Positions 26,427 to 36,283 are shown, counted from the stretch's first letter. The stretch is 64,000 nucleotides of DNA from JADHMP01 sp016779985 (GCA_016779985.1 JADHMP010000001.1:276483-340482), one strand, 5' to 3'. Program-made: numbers and translations. Notes: generated by a model not told the origin, from the sequence alone.

Positions 26427-27212
26427 ATGAATAAAGTTATTTGGATTACTGGTGCATCCTCTGGAATTGGAGCTGAATTAGCAATTCAATATGCGAAAGA
26501 AGACGGGGTTAGTCTCATTTTATCAGCTAGAAGAGAAAAACAATTAAATGAGGTGAAGTCAATTTGTGATATAAAAACGCCAATAGCTCTTCTTCCCTTT
26601 GATTTGATTAATTTTGAAAAGGCTGAAAGCCATGTAAAAAAGGCAATCTCACTTTTCGGTAAAATTGATGTACTTATAAACAATGGGGGAATTAGTCAAC
26701 GTTCAAAGATTTTAGGTTCAACATTTAAAGTATTTCAAACCTTAATAGAAGTAGATTATTTAGGAACTGTTGCACTTTCTCATGCTTTGTTGCCGCACTT
26801 TGTGAATCAAAAGAAAGGACATTTTGTTGTCGTCAGCAGTGTAATGGGCAAATTTGCCTCTCCTTTTCGGTCTGGCTATTGTGGAGCCAAACATGCACTG
26901 CATGGTTTCTTTGACGCATTGAGAATGGAACATAAGAAAGATAACATAAATGTAACTATGGTTTGCCCAGGATTTGTTCAAACACAAATAACGATTAATG
27001 CACTCACCGAAAACGGGACCCCATTAGGAACAAATGATCCTCAAACAAAAAAAGGGCTTAAGCTTACCCAATTTTGCAACAAAATGAGAAGGGCCATTGC
27101 ATCTTCTAAATGGGAAGTTTACTACGGCAAAAAAGAAAAATGGGGAGTTTATTTAAAGCGAATTTCAAATCGGCTACTTCATGCTATTGTGGTTAGGAGT
27201 CAAGTGAGATAA
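26427..27212 (+). CDS. Short-chain dehydrogenase/reductase
   Basis: A 261-residue classical SDR. The cofactor loop is TGASSGIGAE (about 7-16). NNGGISQRS is the NNAG-like motif with Gly for Ala. Catalytic residues are in VVSSVMGKFASPFRSGYCGAKHAL (Ser, Tyr and Lys). The C-terminal region is basic and resembles the DHRS7-type group. The substrate is not evident. The ATG at 26427 gives the normal N-terminus; an upstream start would fall inside galE. Confidence 0.88.
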   Translation: MNKVIWITGASSGIGAELAIQYAKEDGVSLILSARREKQLNEVKSICDIKTPIALLPFDLINFEKAESHVKKAISLFGKIDVLINNGGISQRSKILGSTFKVFQTLIEVDYLGTVALSHALLPHFVNQKKGHFVVVSSVMGKFASPFRSGYCGAKHALHGFFDALRMEHKKDNINVTMVCPGFVQTQITINALTENGTPLGTNDPQTKKGLKLTQFCNKMRRAIASSKWEVYYGKKEKWGVYLKRISNRLLHAIVVRSQVR

Positions 27213-27231
27213 TTAACAAAAAACATTTATC

Positions 27232-28128
27232 ATGAAAACAAACGAAACATGGAACAGAAGAACAGTCATTAAATCGATGGCAGCCGGGGCGGCAACATTA
27301 GCAATAGGTAATCCAGGGTATGCCAAATCAAAATCAGATCAAAATATGGAATCAAATTTAAAAGGAAACATCAATCATTCGGTATGCAAATGGTGCTATC
27401 GAAATATTCCTCTAGCAGAATTTGCCCCTAAAGTAAAAGCAATGGGGCTAATGGGAATAGATCTTATTGGTCCAAAAGAGTGGGATGTTTTAAAAGCAAA
27501 CGGACTAGAGAGTACGATGTGTAATGGAGCAGAGCTAAATTTAGTGGATGGGTTCAATGAGCCTAAATTTCATGATGCGCTTGTTAAAAGGTATGAAGAA
27601 CACATTGATTTGGTAGCAAAGGCAGGCTATAAAAATTTGATCTGCTTTAGTGGAAATAGAAGAGGTATGGATGATGAGGTTGGTTTGAAAAATTGCATTA
27701 AGGGATTAAAACGAATTTTAGGACATGCAGAAAAAAAAGGGGTCGTCTTGCAAATGGAATTATTGAATTCAAAAATAGACCACAAAGATTATATGTGTGA
27801 TAATTCTTCATGGGGGATACAACTTTGTAAAGCACTAGATTCTGATAATTTTAAGCTTTTGTATGACATATATCACATGCAAATTGACGAAGGAGATGTA
27901 ATTCGAACGATCAAGGAGTCATCTCAATATTTTGGACATTATCACACAGCAGGAGTACCCGGAAGACATGAAATAGAGGAAGAACAAGAGTTATTTTATC
28001 CAGCGATTATGAAAGCTATCGTTGCAACTGGATTTAAGGGTGTTGTTGCACAAGAATTTATTCCTTCAAATAAAACAAATAAAGGATTAAATTCATTATC
28101 AAAAGCGATTGCTATTTGCGATGTTTAA
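27232..28128 (+). CDS. Hydroxypyruvate isomerase-like TIM-barrel protein, Tat-type leader
   Basis: A 298-residue AP-endonuclease-2/xylose-isomerase-like TIM barrel. The leader has NRRTVIKSMAAGAATLAIG, a twin-arginine signal. The barrel has HSVCKWCYRNIPLAEFAPKVKAMGLMGIDLIGP, metal-ligand candidates in LQMELLN (Glu), LLYDIYHMQIDEGD (Asp and His) and GHYHTAGVPGRHEIE, and AQEFIP at the end. It matches the Hyi subgroup, but with an export signal it is more likely to act on a periplasmic sugar derivative. In the Bacteroides 3-keto-glycoside pathway, proteins with this fold act as lyases or isomerases. A terminator follows. Confidence 0.87.
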   Translation: MKTNETWNRRTVIKSMAAGAATLAIGNPGYAKSKSDQNMESNLKGNINHSVCKWCYRNIPLAEFAPKVKAMGLMGIDLIGPKEWDVLKANGLESTMCNGAELNLVDGFNEPKFHDALVKRYEEHIDLVAKAGYKNLICFSGNRRGMDDEVGLKNCIKGLKRILGHAEKKGVVLQMELLNSKIDHKDYMCDNSSWGIQLCKALDSDNFKLLYDIYHMQIDEGDVIRTIKESSQYFGHYHTAGVPGRHEIEEEQELFYPAIMKAIVATGFKGVVAQEFIPSNKTNKGLNSLSKAIAICDV

Positions 28129-28168
28129 ACACTTCAGAAAATAGCTTATTAATTTGAGCAGTTAGTAT

Positions 28169-28201
28169 AAAAAAACCCTTGCTTAACGCAAGGGTTTTTT
28201 A
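28169..28201. terminator. Bidirectional terminator
   Basis: A stem AAAAAACCCTTGC/GCAAGGGTTTTTT around the loop TTAAC, with A and T runs on both sides. It sits between the convergent TIM-barrel and ompA genes, so it can serve both strands. Confidence 0.85.
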
Positions 28202-28222
28202 TTGATTTTATATTAATTATCA

Positions 28223-29569
28223 TTAATTAACTTTTATTTCAGCTCTTCTTTCTATTTGAGCTCTTCTATTGTTTCTTCTTCCTTTGGCAGTATCGTTATT
28301 GTCAATAGGTTTAGTTTCCCCGAAACCAATGGTATTAATTCTCGAGGCATCAATTCCTTTACCAACCAAGTAGGCTTTGACAGCATTTGCGCGTCTTTCT
28401 GATAGAGCTTGGTTATAGGTATCGCTACCATCGCTTGAAGCATGTCCTTCGATAGTAACAACTGCACTAGAATATTGTGAAAGTAAATTAGCTAATTCAT
28501 CAAGATTACTAGTAAAATTACTTCTTAGGGTAGTTTTACTTGCATTAAAGAGTATCCTCGCTTTTTCACTATTAATAAAATTAGCGATTGCTTCTGGCAT
28601 TTCATCTTCTGGACATCCATCATTAGAGGCAGGTCCCGCTTCGTTTGGACATTTATCTTCATTGTCATTCACGCCATCACCATCAGCATCACCCCAAGGG
28701 CAGCCATTATTAGCAGCCTCACCAGCCTCATTAGGGCATTTATCTTCGTTGTCTCCAATGCCATCACCATCGGAATCTGGACAGCCATTCATAGCAGCTG
28801 TTCCCGCCTCGTTAGGACAAGCATCATCAGCATCGGCAATACCGTCACCATCACTATCAGGACAACCTTCAAGAGCTTCCGTTCCTGCTTCTTCAGGACA
28901 TTTATCTTTATTATCAGGAATACCATCGCCATCTGTATCAGGACATCCGTCAAATTCTTTAAGACCTGGCACGTCAGGACAAACGTCTTTCTGATCGGAA
29001 ACACCATCTTTGTCGGCGTCACCAGCTCCAAAATTATAGCTTAAACCCACAACATGTTGAAGGTGTTTGTAGGAACCTGATTCATATGCAGAACGATATG
29101 AAGTGCTTGCATTGATTGCCCACTTATCATTTAAAAAGAAATTAGCACCTACACCTCCTAAAATGGTCTTAGAGGTTTCTCTTGAAGGAAAAAGTCCGTA
29201 ATCTTTGTCACTACCATCTTCAAATCTTGAAAAACCATATCCCGCAAATAAATAGGGCATTATGTTTCCTTCTGTAAGGTTGTATTTAATAATTCCATCG
29301 AGAGAACTATAATTTTGATCTCCATTTCCAATGTCAACATTGTTCAAGGCATATTGCAATCCAACGGAGAATCCAGAACTTAAGTATCTAGATAAACTCA
29401 GGGCAGGTAGACCAAAATTGGTTCCCTTTTCAGCATCTTTACCTTGTAAGTTAATTAAATCTGCTCCAACAGAAATAGCCCAGGGGTTTTGAGCATTTTG
29501 GGCATAGGTTAAGGCAGAAAAGAGCGTAAGAAATACGCTCGTTATTAGGTAAGAAAATAATCGTCTCAT
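28223..29569 (-). CDS. OmpA family porin-like protein with thrombospondin type 3 repeats
   Basis: A 448-residue outer-membrane protein. After the signal peptide (1-23) an eight-strand-like beta-barrel domain covers about 25-182. Five calcium-binding TSP3 repeats follow (about 185-320), of the type DSDGDGIxDxxDxCPNEAG. The OmpA C-terminal peptidoglycan-binding domain (about 330-445) has NFTSNLDELANLL, TIEGHASSDGSDTYNQALSERRANAVK and INTIGFGETKPIDNNDTAKGRRNNRRAQI. It anchors the outer membrane to peptidoglycan. A TATCTTTG promoter element lies 24-31 bases upstream. Confidence 0.95.
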   Translation of the reverse strand: MRRLFSYLITSVFLTLFSALTYAQNAQNPWAISVGADLINLQGKDAEKGTNFGLPALSLSRYLSSGFSVGLQYALNNVDIGNGDQNYSSLDGIIKYNLTEGNIMPYLFAGYGFSRFEDGSDKDYGLFPSRETSKTILGGVGANFFLNDKWAINASTSYRSAYESGSYKHLQHVVGLSYNFGAGDADKDGVSDQKDVCPDVPGLKEFDGCPDTDGDGIPDNKDKCPEEAGTEALEGCPDSDGDGIADADDACPNEAGTAAMNGCPDSDGDGIGDNEDKCPNEAGEAANNGCPWGDADGDGVNDNEDKCPNEAGPASNDGCPEDEMPEAIANFINSEKARILFNASKTTLRSNFTSNLDELANLLSQYSSAVVTIEGHASSDGSDTYNQALSERRANAVKAYLVGKGIDASRINTIGFGETKPIDNNDTAKGRRNNRRAQIERRAEIKVN

Positions 29570-29592
29570 TTTATATATTTTAACATGTTAAA

Positions 29593-29600
29593 CAAAGATA
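29593..29600 (-). promoter_or_regulatory. Predicted -7 element of the ompA-like gene
   Basis: TATCTTTG on the minus strand matches TAnnTTTG and ends 24 bases before the ATG. No TTG at the expected -33 spacing is visible. Confidence 0.4.
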
Positions 29601-29681
29601 GCAAAAAACATTGAATACCTATTTAATTTTAAGTCTTTGAGTGTTTTTTGGGTCTTTTTGAATGGTACTAATATTGCCAAT

Positions 29682-31019
29682 TTAGACCCTCTGGGGCACC
29701 TCAAATTCTGGCCGATAATTGCGCGTTAACATTTTATCTGCTTCACTGTCATTTACAAATTTTTCTGTTTCAGGATTAAATGTTAATACCCTGCCCGTTC
29801 GGTATGCTATGTTTCCTAAATGGGCTAGTCCTGAAGACAAATGACCGGTTTCAATAGGGCCATTGAGAATACTAGCATCATGGCTTCTTACAGCCTCAAT
29901 AAAATTCTTAAAATGACCATCTGTGCCACCATTCCCTCGATTCATTCCAGAGGCTTCCATTTGACCATCATCACCAGATTTTCCAGGAGTTCTTTCTTTC
30001 CCCAGAAAAGTTTTGTATTTACTGTAACCCTCTACCACAAGAATACCTTTATCACCATAAAAAATGTTACCCACTGTGGCACCGTCCTCGGTGTTCGTAC
30101 ACCAGGGTCTTACTTCAAATTGAATTATCTTTTTTTCCTCTGGATAATGATAAACTGAAGTGAGTACTTCTGGAACTTCTTTGCAATCATCCCACAGAAA
30201 TTTGCCTCCCATAGAAGTGATTTTTGAAGGGAGCCCAACATCCAAGCCCCACATACATAAATCTGTTTCATGAATTCCTTGGTTACCTACATCACCATTA
30301 CCATAGTCCCAATGCCAGTGCCAATTATAATGCACTAAATTTTCTGTAAAGGGTCTTTTTGGAGCTGGTCCTGTCCACAAATCATAATCTAAACCATCTG
30401 GAACAGCAGAAAACCCTTTATCTCCAATATCTGCACGCCATCTAAAAACAAGCCCTCTGGCCATGTAAACTTTACCTATATATCCATTTCTAAGAAGATC
30501 TATGGCCTCATTGATGGCTGGTGAACTTCGCAATTGAACACCGTGTTGAACTATTCTATCATATTTTTGTGCAGCTTCAACCATTTTTCTTCCTTCCCAA
30601 ATATTGTGAGATCCGGGTTTTTCAACATACACATCTTTCCCTGCCTGACATGCCCATATGACAGATAATGAGTGCCAATGGTTGGGTGAAGCAATACTTA
30701 TCACATCAATATCTTTGTTGTCCATGACTTTTCTTAAGTCTTGTTCTAAAGAAATTTTTTCGTTGTACTTTTTAGAGAATTCTTTTTGTCTTTTGTCCAG
30801 TACTTTTATGTCTGGGTCACATAAAGTTGTGACCTGAACATTTTTTTGATTCATTAAACTACTAATGTGATTTTTACCTCTTCCATTGACCCCCAAAACA
30901 GCGGCATTAATTCGATCATTTGATCCAAAAACTTTGGAAGATAATATGGTAGGAGCTACAATAGTTGCAGAACTTGCTGCAGCTGTTTTTTTTAAAAAAG
31001 AGCGTCTAGTTTCATTCAT
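29682..31019 (-). CDS. Gfo/Idh/MocA family oxidoreductase, Tat substrate
   Basis: A 445-residue exported sugar oxidoreductase. The leader ETRRSFLKKTAAASSATIVAP is a textbook twin-arginine signal. The Rossmann part has NAAVLGVNGRGKNHI, TLCDPD and SIASPNHWHSLSVIWACQAGKDVYVEKPGSHNIWEGRKMV, with the catalytic lysine in YVEKP. NWHWHWDYGNGDVGNQGIHETDLCMWGL is typical of the exported group. It is the second such oxidoreductase in the window and is only about 35% similar in appearance to the first. It lies 48 bases after the TIM-barrel gene on the same strand, a likely operon. Confidence 0.92.
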   Translation of the reverse strand: MNETRRSFLKKTAAASSATIVAPTILSSKVFGSNDRINAAVLGVNGRGKNHISSLMNQKNVQVTTLCDPDIKVLDKRQKEFSKKYNEKISLEQDLRKVMDNKDIDVISIASPNHWHSLSVIWACQAGKDVYVEKPGSHNIWEGRKMVEAAQKYDRIVQHGVQLRSSPAINEAIDLLRNGYIGKVYMARGLVFRWRADIGDKGFSAVPDGLDYDLWTGPAPKRPFTENLVHYNWHWHWDYGNGDVGNQGIHETDLCMWGLDVGLPSKITSMGGKFLWDDCKEVPEVLTSVYHYPEEKKIIQFEVRPWCTNTEDGATVGNIFYGDKGILVVEGYSKYKTFLGKERTPGKSGDDGQMEASGMNRGNGGTDGHFKNFIEAVRSHDASILNGPIETGHLSSGLAHLGNIAYRTGRVLTFNPETEKFVNDSEADKMLTRNYRPEFEVPQRV

Positions 31020-31067
31020 TTTGTTGTAGTATTTAGTTTGAATTTATAAGATATAATGTTTTTCTGT

Positions 31068-32117
31068 TTAAGAGTCTAATGCATTTTTACAATAGGCAAT
31101 ACATTTTTTAACTTCCTTAAGGACATCAGAATTTTTAGGTGTTTCGTATTCGTATTCTATTGTAGCCGGGAAGTCATATTTTTCATCACGCATCAATCGT
31201 AGCACTTCTTCAATGGGTGTGTCACCTTCTCCCCATGGTAAATTCAGTTGTCCTCTATTTGGACTTGTTTTGTCCTTAACGTGCATACTTTTTATGTGTT
31301 TGTGTTTATTTTTTAGTATTTCTAATGGTTCTGTATTGCCCGCAGCCACATAATGTCCAATATCAATATTCATTGCATTATGGGTCGATTGTTTAAGAGC
31401 CACATCCCAAAAAGTGGGTGTTTGCTGGGTATGACCATGATAGGCAACAAATATATTTTCTTGTTGTGCAATTTTCCCAAGTCTGAGAGTGTGTTGGTCA
31501 TCACTTGGATGTTCCAAAGTGACATGAGATGCTCCCAATGCCTTGGCGGCGCGCATTCCAAAGCGTATTTCTGTATCAGAATTACTTTTTCTAAATAAAG
31601 CTGGTTTGTAAGCATAAATAGACACACCTTCAGCCTCATACATTTCTCTTAATTTTTCGTAGGGTTTTATAGATGCTTTTTCTAACCAACGTCTATTTTG
31701 TTTCTTATAAGATGCATATTGTTTTTTTATATCCTTAAGCTGCCTTACTTCTTCTTCTGTTAAGGTGTTATGGCGTTCTTTTTTTTTGAGTTTATAAAGT
31801 AAACCACGATTGTAATTGCTGCTTGGTTTTCCTGCGAAATCTTCTGCGGGTCCCCCCATCATTTCAATATTTTTAATTCCACACTCTTTGATATAGCTGA
31901 GTGTAGCCTCCGCGCTTTGATCGTTTAATGATCTAAAAGAATAAGTAATCAACCCTAACTTTACACCATTGTAGGTCAACTTATTTTTAAATAGATTTGG
32001 GATGTATGTTGGAATACTGTAACTTAAAGTTGGAGCTATTGCCATAAAAGCAGAAGCAGATGCAGTTTGCTTTATAAAATTTCTCCTAGTGTTTGTTTGT
32101 TTGTTGTTCGTTTTCAT
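31068..32117 (-). CDS. Sugar phosphate isomerase/epimerase family TIM-barrel protein, Tat substrate
   Basis: A 349-residue exported protein. The leader TRRNFIKQTASASAFMAIAP is a twin-arginine signal. The barrel shows GVKLGLITYSFRSLNDQSAEATLSYIKECGIKNIEMMGGPAEDFAG, VTLEHP, FVAYHGHTQQ, MNIDIGHYVAAGNTE, SMHVKDK and ATIEYEYE. The Glu, His, Asp and Glu residues are the usual metal ligands. I use the ATG at 32117; the codon before it is TTG. Together with the following Gfo/Idh gene it forms a two-gene operon. The promoter lies in the 57-base gap shared with the divergent uxuA. Confidence 0.9.
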   Translation of the reverse strand: MKTNNKQTNTRRNFIKQTASASAFMAIAPTLSYSIPTYIPNLFKNKLTYNGVKLGLITYSFRSLNDQSAEATLSYIKECGIKNIEMMGGPAEDFAGKPSSNYNRGLLYKLKKKERHNTLTEEEVRQLKDIKKQYASYKKQNRRWLEKASIKPYEKLREMYEAEGVSIYAYKPALFRKSNSDTEIRFGMRAAKALGASHVTLEHPSDDQHTLRLGKIAQQENIFVAYHGHTQQTPTFWDVALKQSTHNAMNIDIGHYVAAGNTEPLEILKNKHKHIKSMHVKDKTSPNRGQLNLPWGEGDTPIEEVLRLMRDEKYDFPATIEYEYETPKNSDVLKEVKKCIAYCKNALDS

Positions 32118-32174
32118 CAATTAAAATTTAGAACATTAATATACTACATTTTCCATAAACTCATTTTTTTTAGA

Positions 32175-33383
32175 ATGAAGAAAAATCTACATTTAAAAAT
32201 ATCTAAACAAGTAGTGAAAAAAAATAAACAACACATTTATGGGGGGCTTCGATGGTTTGGAAAAAAAGATCCATTATCACTTCTCCATTTAAAACAAGCA
32301 GGTGCAGAAATGATTATTAGTGCTTTGCATGATGTTCCTCTTGGAGAAGTTTGGGAGGTGTCAAGCATCAAAACGTATCAAAAAGAAATTGCTAAAAGTG
32401 GACTCGAATGGAAAGTTGTAGAAAGTTTGCCAGTGCATGAAACTATAAAATATCAGGGCTTGGGGTTTGAAGTTTTTATTGAAAAGTATAAAAAAAGTAT
32501 TGAAAATCTTTCTAGTTGTGGGATAAACACAATCACCTACAACTTCATGCCAGTTTTAGATTGGGTTAGGACAGACCATCATTTTATCAATCAGGACAAA
32601 ACAACAACATTGCGTTTTGATCCTGTAGCTATGGCTTATTTTGATTGCTTCATTTTAAATCGTTCGATGGCCCAAAAAGAATATGATTCTCAATTGATGG
32701 ATGAGGTTAAAAAATTTGCTCAGACTATTTCTGAGAAGGAAAAGGAACAACTCAAAAAAAATGTGCTTCTAGGTTTACCAGGAAACCAACATCGCTTTAC
32801 CATTGAAGAACTCAAAGAAAAAATAATCCCTTATCAATCAATAAATGCATCGCAATTAAGAGAAAATTTAATTTATTTTTTACGAGAAATTATCCCTGTT
32901 GCAAAAGCGTGTGGAGTCAACCTGGCAATTCATCCTGACGACCCCCCTTTTTCTATTTTAGGGCTTCCTAGGATAGTGAGTACTTCAGCAGATTTAGATT
33001 TTTTGTTTACAACTCTCCCAGAAATAGAAAATGGACTTTGCTTTTGTTCGGGTTCACTAGGGGCAACTGTCAATAATGATTTAAATTATATTTTTAATTC
33101 ACATCAAAGCCGCATTCATTTTTTGCATTTTAGAAATGTTGATTGTTTTCCTGATGGTTCTTTTAATGAATCAGCTCATTTGTCAGGAGACCACAATATG
33201 CGAAACTTAGTAAAACTTGCTGTTGACGCCGCTAAACAAAGAAAGGTTGTACTTCCCTTTAGACCCGATCATGGCTTTTTACAAGCTTTTGAAAAACAGT
33301 ATAGATTCTATCCGGGTTATTCACTCCTTGGACGAATGCAAGGTTTAGCGAGTCTTAAAGGATTAGTTTTGGGGCTTTCTTAG
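32175..33383 (+). CDS. uxuA: Mannonate dehydratase
   Basis: A 402-residue cytoplasmic enzyme that converts D-mannonate to 2-keto-3-deoxygluconate in hexuronate catabolism. Visible family segments are GGLRWFGKKDPLSLLHLKQAGAEMIISALHDVPLGEVW, TYNFMPVLDWVRTD, LAIHPDDPPFSILGLPRIVST, GLCFCSGSLGA and FLHFRNVD. The UxuA metal ligands (His and Cys) are contained in the HPDDPP and CSGS parts. An apparent extension upstream overlaps the divergent gene and is not used. It leads the group uxuA-xylB-xylA. Confidence 0.95.
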   Translation: MKKNLHLKISKQVVKKNKQHIYGGLRWFGKKDPLSLLHLKQAGAEMIISALHDVPLGEVWEVSSIKTYQKEIAKSGLEWKVVESLPVHETIKYQGLGFEVFIEKYKKSIENLSSCGINTITYNFMPVLDWVRTDHHFINQDKTTTLRFDPVAMAYFDCFILNRSMAQKEYDSQLMDEVKKFAQTISEKEKEQLKKNVLLGLPGNQHRFTIEELKEKIIPYQSINASQLRENLIYFLREIIPVAKACGVNLAIHPDDPPFSILGLPRIVSTSADLDFLFTTLPEIENGLCFCSGSLGATVNNDLNYIFNSHQSRIHFLHFRNVDCFPDGSFNESAHLSGDHNMRNLVKLAVDAAKQRKVVLPFRPDHGFLQAFEKQYRFYPGYSLLGRMQGLASLKGLVLGLS

Positions 33384-33419
33384 TTGCTTATTTTTCTATT
33401 ATATTTGATTTTTTTCAAG

Positions 33420-34901
33420 ATGTATTACATAGGATATGATATTGGGAGTTCATCAGTTAAAATTGCATTAGTTGATGCAGAATCGCAAAAAGCGCTTCAC
33501 ATAATTAATGAACCTCAAACAGAAATGCCCATTAAAGCCATTCAATTGGGATGGGCAGAACAAAACCCGTTGTTATGGTGGAAGCACATTTGCGAGGGTA
33601 CAAAAAGAATTATTGCGGAAGCTAAAATTGACTCAAAAAAGATAAAAGCTATCGGGATATCTTACCAAATGCACGGGCTTGTAGTGCTTGATAAAGAAAA
33701 AAAATTATTGAGAGATTCCATCATTTGGTGTGACAGTAGAGCGGTTAGCATTGGAGAAAAAGCAGCAGAAGATTTAGGCGAAACAAAATATGGTACTCAA
33801 TTGTTGAATGCCCCAGGTAATTTTACGGCATCAAAGTTGAAATGGGTAAAAGAAAACGAGCCATCCCTTTATGATCAAATAGCCTATTATATGTTGCCAG
33901 GTGACTATATTGCTTTTCAACTCTCCGGTGAAATAGCCACCACAACAAATAGTCTTTCTGAAGGAACCCTTTGGGACTTCAAACACAATGAGGTAGCCAA
34001 TTGGTTATTAGAATATTATGGCATAGATCCAGCATTGACTCCTACACTAGTGGATAATTTTAGTGATCAATGTAGCGTGAGCAAAAGTGGTGCTGATGCC
34101 ACAGGTTTACCAATAGATATTCCGATTCGCTATAGAGCAGGAGATCAACCTAACAATGCTTTGGCTCTCAATATTCTTCAGCCAGGAGAAGTGGCGGCAA
34201 CAGGAGGAACTTCAGGAGTACTTTTTGCCGTAACGGACCAACCCAATGCTCAAGAGTATCATAAATACAATCATTTTGCACACGTAAACTACACTATTGA
34301 TGAACCTCGATTAGGAAAATTACTGTGTATAAACGGAGCAGGGATTCAGTACAGTTGGTTGCGAAAAATAACACAAGAAAATGAGTTTTCCGAAATGAAT
34401 TCTCTTGCCAATACTGCACCCATAGGTTGTGACGGACTGGTCAATTTATCTTTCGGAAATGGAGCTGAGCGAATGTTTAACAACAAAAATATTGGGGCAC
34501 ACCTGATGCATTTGAACTTAAATAAGCACAGTAGGGGACATCTTTATCGTGCAGCCCTTGAAGGTGTTGCTTTTGCCTTTTTTTATGGTTTAGAAATAAT
34601 GATTAAAGATGGTTTGCCCATCAATATTATTCGTGCTGGAAATGATAATCTTTTTCGATCAGAGCTTTTTTCAAATACATTAGCCACATTAGTGGGCCAT
34701 GAAATTGAAATTTATGATACGACTGGCGCCGTTGGTGCTGCCCGAGCTGCAGGGATAGAACAGGGCAAGTTTGAAGATTTTCAAGAGCGAACAAATAGCC
34801 TTGACAGAGAAACCACATTTTCGCCTGAGCATCAAAAAGAACCCTACCTAGAAGCCTATGCCCGCTGGAAAGAAACTTTACAAAAAATAATAAACCAATA
34901 A
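33420..34901 (+). CDS. xylB: Xylulokinase
   Basis: A 493-residue FGGY-family carbohydrate kinase that phosphorylates D-xylulose. The N-terminal ATPase segment is YYIGYDIGSSSVKIALVD. Substrate residues are in ISYQMHGLVVLDKE and WCDSRA. The second domain has RAGDQPNNALALNI, ATGGTSGVLFAV and IIRAGNDNLFRSELFSNTLATLVG. The ATG at 33420 starts the fold, and earlier codons are not credible. It follows uxuA by 36 bases and precedes xylA by 11. Confidence 0.95.
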   Translation: MYYIGYDIGSSSVKIALVDAESQKALHIINEPQTEMPIKAIQLGWAEQNPLLWWKHICEGTKRIIAEAKIDSKKIKAIGISYQMHGLVVLDKEKKLLRDSIIWCDSRAVSIGEKAAEDLGETKYGTQLLNAPGNFTASKLKWVKENEPSLYDQIAYYMLPGDYIAFQLSGEIATTTNSLSEGTLWDFKHNEVANWLLEYYGIDPALTPTLVDNFSDQCSVSKSGADATGLPIDIPIRYRAGDQPNNALALNILQPGEVAATGGTSGVLFAVTDQPNAQEYHKYNHFAHVNYTIDEPRLGKLLCINGAGIQYSWLRKITQENEFSEMNSLANTAPIGCDGLVNLSFGNGAERMFNNKNIGAHLMHLNLNKHSRGHLYRAALEGVAFAFFYGLEIMIKDGLPINIIRAGNDNLFRSELFSNTLATLVGHEIEIYDTTGAVGAARAAGIEQGKFEDFQERTNSLDRETTFSPEHQKEPYLEAYARWKETLQKIINQ

Positions 34902-34912
34902 ATCAAAAAGAA

Positions 34913-36238
34913 ATGATAATAACAGGAAACCAAGAATTTTATAAAGGAATTGGAAAAATTCAGTATGAAGGAAAAAACTCTGATAATCCTTTAGCCTTCA
35001 AATATTATAATCCAGATCAAGTTGTAGCTGGAAAAACAATGAAAGAACACTTCCGTTTTGCGGTGGCCTATTGGCATACCTTCTGTGGACAAGGGGGAGA
35101 TCCTTTTGGACCTGGAACACAACAATTCCCATGGGACCAAGCCTCAGACCCAATGCAAAGGGCAAAAGACAAAGCAGATGCCGCATTTGAATTCATTACT
35201 AAAATGGGATTTGATTTTTTCTGTTTTCACGATGTAGATTTAGTGGAGGAAGCTTCTAGTTTGGTAGAAACAGAAAAACGCTTAGAGCGAATCACAGAAT
35301 ATGTTGCACAAAAGCAAAAGGCCTCAGGGGTAGAGCTCCTATGGGGAACAGCGAATTGTTTTTCTAACCCAAGTTATATGAACGGGGCGGCTACTAATCC
35401 AGATTTTAATGTAGTAGCTCGTGCTGGTGCTCAAATAAAAATGGCTATAGACGCGACCAATTCCTTAAACGGACAAAATTATGTGTTTTGGGGAGGCCGA
35501 GAAGGCTATATGTCGCTTCTAAACACAGACATGGGAAGAGAGTTAGACCATATGGCTCAAATGCTCACCATGGCTAGAGACTATGCCAGAAAGCAAGGTT
35601 TTAAAGGAACATTTTTCATTGAACCTAAGCCTATGGAACCCATGAAACATCAATATGATTTTGATGCTGCTACTGCAATTGGATTTCTTCAGAAGTATGG
35701 TTTAGATAAAGACTTTAAATTAAACATTGAAGTCAATCATGCCACTTTAGCTCAACACACTTTCGAGCACGAACTCGAAGTAGCCGCCAATGCTGGAATG
35801 TTGGGCAGTATAGATGCAAATAGAGGAGATAGCCAAAACGGTTGGGATACAGACCAGTTTCCTAATAATATAAATGAAGTTACGGAAGCAATGCTTGTGT
35901 TCCTTCGCAACAACGGATTAGATGGGGGTGGAATAAATTTTGACGCCAAATTGAGAAGAAATTCGACCGATAGTGAGGATGTTTTCTTAGCACATATTGG
36001 TGGCGCAGACACTTTTGCTAGAGCTCTTTTAGTGGCTAATGATATTCTTGAAAAATCTAATTTTTCCACTCTGCGTAAAGAACGCTATGCTTCTTTTGAT
36101 GATGGTGATGGAAAAGCTTTTGAGCAGGGAAAACTTAGCTTAGAAGACTTATCTAAACTAGCTCACAAAAATGGAACTCCTAAAAGGATTAGTGGAAAGC
36201 AAGAACTTTATGAAAACATTGTGAATCAATACATATAA
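34913..36238 (+). CDS. xylA: Xylose isomerase
   Basis: A 441-residue class II xylose isomerase that converts D-xylose to D-xylulose. Active-site motifs are AYWHTFCGQGGDPFG (substrate-binding Trp), FFCFHDVDLVEE (catalytic His), WGGREGYMSLLNTD, FIEPKPMEPMKHQYDFD (metal Glu, Lys), INVNHATLAQHTFEHEL and GSIDANRGDSQNGWDTDQFP. It is directly downstream of xylB (11-base gap). No XylR-type regulator or xylose transporter is visible in the window. Confidence 0.97.
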   Translation: MIITGNQEFYKGIGKIQYEGKNSDNPLAFKYYNPDQVVAGKTMKEHFRFAVAYWHTFCGQGGDPFGPGTQQFPWDQASDPMQRAKDKADAAFEFITKMGFDFFCFHDVDLVEEASSLVETEKRLERITEYVAQKQKASGVELLWGTANCFSNPSYMNGAATNPDFNVVARAGAQIKMAIDATNSLNGQNYVFWGGREGYMSLLNTDMGRELDHMAQMLTMARDYARKQGFKGTFFIEPKPMEPMKHQYDFDAATAIGFLQKYGLDKDFKLNIEVNHATLAQHTFEHELEVAANAGMLGSIDANRGDSQNGWDTDQFPNNINEVTEAMLVFLRNNGLDGGGINFDAKLRRNSTDSEDVFLAHIGGADTFARALLVANDILEKSNFSTLRKERYASFDDGDGKAFEQGKLSLEDLSKLAHKNGTPKRISGKQELYENIVNQYI

Positions 36239-36283
36239 ACAAACAAGTAATTCTTAAAAAATCAAATGGTTAACTCTTAGTTC

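Noticed and set aside
28662..28994. Proline/serine-rich open frame opposite the ompA-like gene
   Set aside because: It is the antisense reading of the TSP3 repeats and has no start context of its own.
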